From: Benincasa hispida
Taxonomy: Eukaryota > Streptophyta > Magnoliopsida > Cucurbitales > Cucurbitaceae
Length of the DNA: 64,000 nucleotides
Direction of reading: 5' to 3'
NCBI RefSeq assembly: GCF_009727055.1
Contig: NC_052359.1
Location: 57,572,619-57,636,618 of the forward strand
A program made the position numbers and the translations under genes. Positions 56,249 through 64,000 of the stretch are shown one piece after another. The number at the start of each line of letters is the position of its first letter. Position 1 is the first letter of the stretch. Below the pieces are notes generated by a model. That model had not been told where the DNA came from. It saw nothing but the letters and a program-made list of their open reading frames with translations, and searched no databases.

Positions 56249-57156
56249 CTCGAGCGATTTTCTGTACTCTTCTCCCACCTAGGAGTCAGCATCAATCCTC
56301 ACAGTGGCCCACAGTGCCACAACATACGTCTTAAGGTCAATGAATGTACCATACCTTGCAATCCGCTCTTCAAACCCTGGATGAACCTCTCTGTCCTTGT
56401 TGCCTCGGTGGCTACTAGCTCAGGAGCAAAGTGGGATAACTTATAATATTCCTACTTATATTGCTCTACCAACATAACTCCCTGTTTCAAGTTCAAGAAC
56501 TCAGCCTGCTTGTTATACCGGGCGTTGGCTGAAAAATACTTCTCTTAAAAACGCTCCTTAAACTGCTCCTAGGTTGCAAGTCCCCCACCAGTATCAATCA
56601 TTTTCTTTACTGAATGCCACAAAATATCTGCGTTGCCAGTCAGAATGAAAACAACACATTGGAACTTGTGCTCTTCCGAGCACCTCATAAAATGGAAAAT
56701 CGTCTCAATCGATGAAAACCATATCTCTGCTTTAGTGGGATCCCCAAACGATCCATTAAAGGAGCGAGGGTCAAACTTCCTGAAATCCCTCCGTGCTTAG
56801 CCTCCAGAGACAGGACTTGCATGTCTCTATTCTATGGTTGGGTCTGCTGCAACTGCTCAGGTGGCACCTGTTTTTTCTGAGCCTAGTTTTAGAGAGTCTG
56901 TCCTGCCGTCGTATTATGGATCAACTCCTGTAGTCTTCCATCAGGGAGGATGCAATGGCTTCACTAATTCTTGCCTCCATTTTCTTCTCATCAACTTGGG
57001 TCATAGGTGGATTCGTAGCTATTGGGACGGTCTGGCTACCCTCACTCCCTCTTCCTGCACCCCTGGAGGGGGAGGATTCTGAACTCGTGGATGTCGCACT
57101 TGGGGGTCCTGAACCCCTCCTCTAATAGTCTTTCTTGCTCTATGTTTAGGTGCCAT
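56249..57156 (-). pseudogene. gypsy Gag, N-terminal part
   Basis: The ATG lies at 57154-57156 (minus strand), about 220 bp after the primer site, and opens MAPKHRARKTI. The capsid-type region continues to 56249 with breaks. Gag is interrupted by the solo LTR at 54414-56243 and goes on at 54170-54413. It would form the particle core. Confidence 0.65.
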
Positions 57157-57357
57157 GTCCTGTCATGAACTCACACATTAGCTCTCTATCTCTGGGTCTT
57201 TCTCAGAAAACATGTTATTGAAACATTACATCACTAATCTCATATATGTACTGAAAACTTTCATTAGTAGGACATACTTAGCGATAACGAGGAATCCGTT
57301 ACTTGGCCACAGGGACTACCTAAACTTACAAAGTAAGTTAATCTTCATAACCCAAAA

Positions 57358-57372
57358 CATGGGCTCTGATAT
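57358..57372 (-). other. primer binding site of the gypsy element
   Basis: On the minus strand, ATATCAGAGCCCATG follows the 5' LTR by a few bases. TATCAGAGCC fits an initiator Met-tRNA-type site. Confidence 0.7.
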
Positions 57373-57376
57373 CAAC

Positions 57377-59807
57377 TGTAATGACCGACCTCCTAGGACT
57401 CAAGCTAGGCCGTTACTAACGTATGCATGCATGTAAGTTAAAACGACATTATTTTATAATGAAATAAATGCTAAATAAATGAGATAACTAAAAAGATTTG
57501 CATTAATTTCAAATACTTAAAGTCAAATGATAGAGTGCCCACAAATCATGAAAAGAAACAAATAAGTCTGCAAACAAAACTGAAGCGGTAGTCCCAAATC
57601 TTAAAAATGAAAATGTAAAACATAATAGAAATATTAAAATATGAGTGGAAGCATGTAAACTAGTCCCTGATGGCTCGATCAAGGATTCCTCTTGTCAGTC
57701 GCCGCTGCATCTCTACCCGTACCTGAAACAACAATATGAGAAAGAATAAGTACAAAAATACTCAGTAAGTTACCCACTACTGGGGTCAGGCTAGGCATTT
57801 ATGTCCTCTAGATGCCTACCTCCTGTGGAACATAAATACGACTCTAATCCTCATGGAAGTCATACATGAAAAACTGATTTTTATCCTACTATAGTTAAGT
57901 ATGCCCACTACCTCTAATAAGTCCAGTAGAACCTACAACCTTTGGTGAATCCCGTAGGAAAGCACTACCTCTAGTGAATCCTGAATGAAACATAACCTCT
58001 GGTGGATCCCAAAGAAAACTATCACCTTTAGTGAATCCCAAAGGAAAAACAACCTAGTGAATCCCGAAGGATAACACCACCTCTAGTCAATCCCGAAGTA
58101 AACATAACCTCTGGTGAATCCTGAAGGATAACACCACCTCTAGTGAATCCTGAAGGAAACACAACCTCTGGTGAATCCCGAAGGATAACACCACCTCTAG
58201 TGAATCCCGAAGGAAACACAACATCTAGTGGGCATCTAACTAATCAGTGAAGACACTATCACAATCTCAACATCACAAGTATCAAAACATGGTTCTATAA
58301 CATACATATACATCTAAATATCATAGTTCTACAACATACATATACATCTCAACATCATGGCTTTACAACATACATATACATCTCAATATCCTCAGATTAA
58401 ATACAACCTCATGGGATCAAATATCATCTCATGCTAGCATGTGCACAATTAATCTTTCAGATCCTCATACAAGAACATACATCAGTTATACTATACTATC
58501 AGTCTATCATGCTATCATTCTGTCATAATGTCAATCTGTCATGCTAGCATACATCTAGTGCCTAGCCCGTGGGCTATTCTAGTAGTAAGATTACTTACCT
58601 CGATGACAAGTCTAACAAAAAGTAATCCACACCCTCCTTTAACTTAGTAAAATTCTTGAATCACACCCTGAATTAATAATCAAAATTAAGTTTGACATTT
58701 AGGACTAAATTTCAAATAAGAAAATACCTCAAACTCCATAAAACAACTTACCCAAAATATGTGTTGATCCAGAAATTTGTTCTAAGCTTAGTGTGGAGAT
58801 ACCAATCTATTCATACCCACAATTAGGAATTTAAAACCAAATTTCCAGCATATTAACCCATTCCAAAGAGCTTCAAGTTCACATTACTTACCAATCACGC
58901 TCCAAAAATTCCCTAAAGCTAAACTCTAATCTTACCGGACAGCGGTTCCTGGCATTTTGAAACTTCAATCCAAGCTTCACATTATAATCAATATAACTAA
59001 ATTAAACCAAAACTCAATGGGTGACCAAATTCATTCAACAAAACATAAACTTTAGATCTTACCCTAGAATCCAAGTTTCTAGCAAAAACCCCACGGAATG
59101 GCGGCTGAGGGGGATGAACCTGATAGCTAGCAGCTGCTTTGCGAACAGACAACGGCTGGAAGGGCAAACCGTACAGCACGGACCAGATCTGAACGAGCGG
59201 CGACGTGCTACTAGTGGCATGGCATGGATCGAGGGGACGAGGCAGGGAGAGGTAGACGTGTGACTCGAATGGCTAGACAAAAGAGGGTGTGGGGGAGGGT
59301 TTCACGACGAGGTCTGCGGCGACCGAAGGGGAGAATCTCGCACAACGCAACTAGGAAGGATGACCATCTTGGCGAGTTTTGATCAACGACGATCGATGAT
59401 CAAGGCTGGACAATGAGCGATGAACGAGGCTGGGTGACACATGGCAGAACGACTAAAACTTGGGTAGCGAAGGAGGAGGCGGCGGGAAGGTTTTCAATGA
59501 GGGGGGTCACACTTTTCATGAAGGGGAAGGGTTTCTTTTGTTTTATATATATAAATAATAATAATAATAACTTAAAAGAAATAAAATAAAAATTTTATTT
59601 TATTCTTTTCGTATTCTATTTTATTTTATTAAATTCCTTTCCTTCCCAAAATGAAATTAATTCTCGCCATTAATTTCCAAATTGAATAATTTTCAACGTC
59701 AATAATTAAAATCCCACAATTACACTTAAAGTCCAAAATTCCAAAAATGCCCTCAATTAATATAAATTACTGAAATTACATTAGTAATAAAAATTTGGGG
59801 TCTTACA
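57377..59807 (-). repeat. 5' LTR of the gypsy element, uninterrupted
   Basis: 2431 bp. Minus strand TGTAAGACCCCAAATTTTTA to GGTCATTACA. It carries a 28-29 bp minisatellite (57909-58215), repeated TACATATACATCTCAA phrases (58270-58390) and an AAT microsatellite (about 59548-59570). Confidence 0.9.
57909..58215 (-). repeat. 28-29 bp minisatellite in the 5' LTR
   Basis: The same unit family as at 38497-38815, with ACCTCTAGTGAATCCTGAAG and variants, about 10-11 units. Confidence 0.88.
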
Positions 59808-61800
59808 ATAACCCTTTGCCACTAGTCTAGGCTTTAAGATTTGCACCTTGTCATCTACACCCATTTTTCTCTTGTAGATCCATTTATAGCCTATAGGTTT
59901 TAGTCCATTAGGTTGGTCCACAAGATCCCAGACTGAATTTAAGTACATAGACTCCATTTCAAGATTCATAGCTTTGATTCATTCATTATCTTTATCTACA
60001 TCATCCATTGTCTGTTTATAAGACAATGGATCCTCAACTTTCCCATCAGATATGATGGTTAGGGTTTCTGTTAAACTCATATAATGAACAGACAGGTTCA
60101 TAACCCTTCCACTACATCGAGGCTCCCTCAATGGTTAAGGTGGATCTGACTTTCTAGATGAACCAACATCAACAACTCTTATTGATGTACTAGGCACTTC
60201 AAGAACTCTTGTTGAAGGTTAAGTGGTTTCACAAGAAAACTCATTTCATACTTTCTTACTGCGTGGTTTGTGTTCCTTGATGTGGTCCTCTTCTAAAAAC
60301 GTAGCGTTTGTCGATACAAATACTTTATTATCTTGGGGCATCCTACAAATAGGCATAATTTTGAATGTGGTTCCAATTTTTTAGGAGTAGCCACAAGCAT
60401 ATGTGTTGGTCAACCCCAAATCCTGAAATGGCATAAACTACCTTTATGATCATTCCATAAGTTTAAAGGTTTTTCATAAACACTCTTGGACGGAACAAAA
60501 TTCAAAATAAGGTAGTCTGTACTGCATAACCCAGAACGAGTCCAGTAAATGAGTGTAACTCATCAAAGACCGAACCATGTTCAACAAGGTTCACTTTTTT
60601 CTCCTTTCTGATACACCATTCTACTGAGGTGTACCAGGTGCTGAGAGTTGAGATATAATTCCATGTTTCATCAAATAGTTTTGGAATTTCAAGTCCATAT
60701 ACTCTCCACCTTGATCAGACCGAAAGGTTTTTATTGTTTTACCTAATGCATTTTCAACTTCAGCTTTATACTCCTTGAACTTTTCAAGGGCATTAAAGTT
60801 ATGTTACACTAAGTAAACATATCTATACCTTGAACAATCATCCAAGAAGGTGATGAAATATTCAAACCCTCCTCTTGCCTTAACACATAGAGGTCCGAAT
60901 GTACAAGTTCTATGCGTTCTTTGACACTGTGATCTTTTCTAGTAAAAGGTCTCATTATCATTTTACCTTTAAGACATGGCTCATATAATGGTAGAGAATT
61001 TTCTTCTGGCTCACTTGAAAGTCTATTCTTAACTAATCTCTCAATCCTATTGAGATTTATGTGACCTAATCTTAGGTGCCAACGTTGGGCATTTTCTTTA
61101 GGAGAAACTTTTTATTTTTTGTTTTGAGTTACGACAGTTCTAAACAATTCAATATTAAGGAGCACCTTTGATGCTAACGGCCTTAGCACATAGAGGTTAC
61201 TTTCTAACTTTGCAGAGCAAATCTCAACACCATTTTTGTAATTTAACGCTTTATTCACATTAAAACTCAAAGTGTACGATTGTTCTATTAAGAACTTTAT
61301 ACAAAATCAAGTTTCTTTTAAAATCAGAAACTACATAAATATTCTTTAATAAAAGATAAGATTTCTATAAACAAAGACAGAGTCCTCCCACTGCTACAGC
61401 TTAGACGACATACCTCGATCCATCCCGCATCGTCGTCTCACTAATCTCCATCTGCCGCCAGGAACTAATTCCTTAAAATGAAAAAAAGACATGGTTAGTA
61501 GTGCCTAAATCAATTATCTAGACAGAAATCATCATTCTTCACTAAACAAGTTTCGAACATGAGTAAATCATATTTACCTTGTTTAGCCTTCTTCTTTTTT
61601 GTCAAATATTTGGGACAACTTCTCTTTCTATTTCCTTCCTGGTTGTAATGAATACAAATTCCCTTTGCAACCTCGATCTTTTTGCCTTTTTCAGCAACAA
61701 CTGGGCTAGCTCTCCCCTAACCTCCCTTCTTCTTCTTCTTCCACTTTTTGTTACCAAAAAATGATGGTGTAGACTTTGTCCAGAGGTTGCAACTTTCCCC
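59808..61800 (-). pseudogene. split copia: Gag end, protease, integrase and RT start
   Basis: The reverse transcriptase start is at 59781-59969 (LKPIGYKWIYKRKMGVDDKV; its last residues before LVAKGY read into the gypsy LTR). The integrase lies at about 60350-61150, the protease at about 61380-61560, and the Gag end at 61560-61800, with a lysine-rich KKWKKKKKGG and a CCHC-type knuckle region. The upstream Gag and 5' LTR are not found; other DNA starts near 61800. Confidence 0.7.
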
Positions 61801-64000
61801 TAAATAAATAAAGGAGAACGAGATAGGGAGAAGAAAGAAAGTCGGCGATGAAGGATTAAAAAAACAGAGGGGGAAGAAAATGGTCGGTGTGGCTATTTTC
61901 TCAAGCAAACTCCTAATTTGTTTCAGCAAAATTATGTAGGGTTGAGTGAGAAGTGTTTCAAGAATACTGGAGCTTTTGGTGTTGAAGAAGATGGTGAAAA
62001 CAAGAAAAAATTTGAGGTGAGTCTGCTATTCAGACAGATTGAGCAAGCTTCAGTGTTTTATAGATTTCGACCTGTAGAAAACGAGTTAGGGTCTGAAATT
62101 TGGAGGTAAGCTAGCCATCACACTCCGTAAAATTTCATATGAAGGATAGTTAGCTAATTTCGATTGAAAATGACTGGAATGATAGGAAAATAGAAGATCA
62201 GATTTTCGTGTAAACCTGAGTAAGCTGCCGAATTTTGAGAATTTCGAGCTGTTGAAATCAAATATGAGGCTGAAATCTTAGGGTTTTCAAAATTTTTCAT
62301 GAAGGGAGTTAGGTTAGTGCTAATTTTGATTAGAAATTGGTGAATTAATAGGAAAATCAAGACTAATCAGTTTTCGGGCAAAACAGGGAAGTAGTCGTTG
62401 TGGAGTTGATTTTGAGTTAATCAAGGGATTCCGGACCAAAAGCCAAGGTTAGGTAATTAAGATATTGATTTAGAGATTTATGCAAGACATTTGAGGTTAA
62501 ATGGTCTGGAATTGAAGAAAAATGAGATGAAAAATGAAACATCGAAGCTAGAAGAAAATAGGGGACTGCACCTCGTACATTTTGTGCACGGCGTCGCACA
62601 ACGCTGCCCTATTTCTCTTTATACTATTTGGTCTCGATGTTTCCAAATCGAGTAATTTGAGTCTTGTAAGTTAAATTGGTGACTAAATAGACATATTTGT
62701 GAAATATTATAGCCTTGGAAAGTATTGAATGAGGTCTTGAAAATTATTTTAGTTGTGGGAATGATTTAAATGAAAAAAGTATAACCTTAAATTTGTATTT
62801 GGATCTCAAGTCAAACGAAGATAGGTGAGGCGTATCGACCTGAAGGAACAAGCTAGGATTGAGCTAGAATTTGTGAGTGGCATTTATTTTTAAAATTTAT
62901 CAATTTTTAGTTGGATTTTATGATTATTCTGAAACGGTTTACCATGCTTTAATACTGTGTGGTAGTTGATTTTTCTGCATATATTTCCTATGTTTTTTTT
63001 CGTAACCACGTTATTATGAATTGGTGTAAAGTTGAAAATTCTATTGTTATGATATGATAGAATTGATATTTAAAAATATGTTTTGACTATCTGAGCCTTA
63101 TACCCTAGATTACTGAAATGAAAAATAGGGATATTGAATGCAAAAGAGTTAAAGTATCCGATCAGATCATTGGGACCCACCGTAGCACACCTATAGGCTT
63201 TAGGTCGTATGTTAGGGTGAGTAGCCCTTTGAGGCATTCCACGTGCACGTATGAGAGATTGTTGAGCTATATGTACCAAAAGGGGTATATTTCAGCTAGG
63301 TTTTCAACGTTGAGTGTATTGAGCAATGCTCTACCTCAACTAAGGATTATGGGTATAAGAGCCACTGAATGATTTACAAAGATATTCATTCAAATGATTT
63401 TTAATCAATTTGCTATATGAGCTTTGCATTGTCAAATGTTTTGATATGATTTGTTAAATGAGTCTTGAATCTAACTGTTTACCTGTTTAATGAAAATTTT
63501 TACAGAGGAAGTTTTTTTTTATAAAAGTATTATCTGTCACTCACTAGGCTTTGAATGTTTTCCCTTCCTAAGTAGCGAAAGAGTTTCCAAAGTCTAACCT
63601 ACTATGATCTCGTTTGCCACCTCACTCAGCTATCGTTCAACTCAACACATATAGGTTGTTATTTGCATGTTGTTTTGAGAATTACTATTGTAACCTCATA
63701 CATGACATGCGTAGTGTAAAAAGGGATGTGACATTGAGTTCTCTGCAGAATTAGAAATTTTTTTTAGGTGATCTATGTAGATAAGTATGTATGAAAGACT
63801 AAGTTTATATTTACATGTTGGAGGATATGATATGCCTAGAAGGCCGTTGTGGAGATTTGTAGATATGAATGGACATTATAAACTGTTTATTAGGAGACTA
63901 GGTGAATAGGTCAAGCATGGAGATAGATGGACATTTTGATGGAACGTGCACATGCACAGTGGAAGTAATTAAGGATCTTTAATACTCTAATTAGGTTAAA
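61801..64000 (+). mobile_element. probable gypsy-type LTR or leader, running off the window
   Basis: No gene is seen. The style of the sequence (phrases such as CATTGGGACCCACCGTAGCA near 63170 and CTGTCACTCACTAGGC near 63534) resembles plus-strand gypsy LTRs. No border, primer site or coding domain could be found, so both the class and the orientation are inference. Frames at 61918-62109 and 63118-63372 have no domain. Confidence 0.4.

Larger units (their letters stand above)
37968..59807 (-). mobile_element. complete Ty3/gypsy chromovirus, carrying three later insertions
   Basis: The ends are TGTAAC and, at the far end, TTACA; the target duplication ATAAC is perfect (37963-37967 and 59808-59812). 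It splits a copia reverse transcriptase whose frame rejoins (YKARLVAKGY-type block: GTTAT then ACTCAGGTTGAAGG on the minus strand). LTRs: 57377-59807 (2431 bp) and 37968-50668 (about 2462 bp after the insertions are removed). The inner part runs 50669-57376. Order on the minus strand: primer site, gag, protease, RT, RNase H, integrase, chromodomain, polypurine tract. About 9 differences lie in the first 170 aligned LTR bases, so the insertion is not recent. Confidence 0.92.

Noticed and set aside
62417..63372. Several short frames near the right end
   Set aside because: 60-84 codons, no domain, in sequence that looks like LTR or leader DNA.
1..64000. A novel multi-gene defence, biosynthetic or mobile system
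   Set aside because: Every coding stretch with recognisable motifs belongs to the one methyltransferase gene or to known LTR retrotransposon families; no cluster of unknown but well-formed genes was found.

Overview
This is nuclear DNA from a flowering plant. It is AT-rich and has spliceosomal introns with GT..AG borders, plant-type LTR retrotransposons of both superfamilies, and MITE-like elements. Several repeats look like those of cucurbits (the GGGTTGGG-rich hAT-like MITE and some of the LTR types), so I suggest a Cucurbitaceae species. That is recognition from memory, not proof. I found no rRNA, tRNA, CRISPR array, viral or bacterial locus, and no convincing new multi-gene system.

Only one host gene is convincing. 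It is a four-exon gene on the + strand for a COMT-type (class II plant) O-methyltransferase-like protein of 371 residues, spanning 17116-28277. All three splice junctions keep the reading frame. Its third intron is about 9.06 kb because a 6.76-kb Ty1/copia element sits inside it on the opposite strand, and that element itself carries a 1.85-kb solo LTR. The residue usually expected as the catalytic histidine is a serine in this protein.

Layout. 1-2650: 3' part of a Ty3/gypsy chromovirus (integrase end, chromodomain, polypurine tract, LTR with a 69-bp tandem repeat). 2650-7090: decayed copia element on the + strand. 7100-17000: AT-rich DNA with MITEs, a roughly 2.8-kb element with long inverted ends, and a foldback element next to the gene. 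17116-28277: the methyltransferase gene and its intronic transposons. 28558-29728: a solo-LTR-like element with a 30-bp minisatellite. 31.2-61.8 kb: a nested retrotransposon cluster. 61.8-64 kb: probable LTR or untranslated DNA of another gypsy element that runs off the window.

The cluster at 31-62 kb can be read as layers. A gypsy remnant (33370-35068) was hit by a copia element (35069-37967 plus 59808-61800). That copia was split by a complete gypsy element (37968-59807, target duplication ATAAC). The gypsy was hit three more times: by a Sirevirus-like copia (38864-47053, duplication ATCTC), by a solo LTR (47209-49247, GTCTC/GTCTT) and by another solo LTR inside gag (54414-56243, CCAAT). 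Every element has frameshifts or stops, so none looks autonomous.

Two assembly points matter. Positions 32521-32558 are exactly a 38-nt Nextera mate-pair junction adapter, and there is an N at 26133 within a minisatellite.
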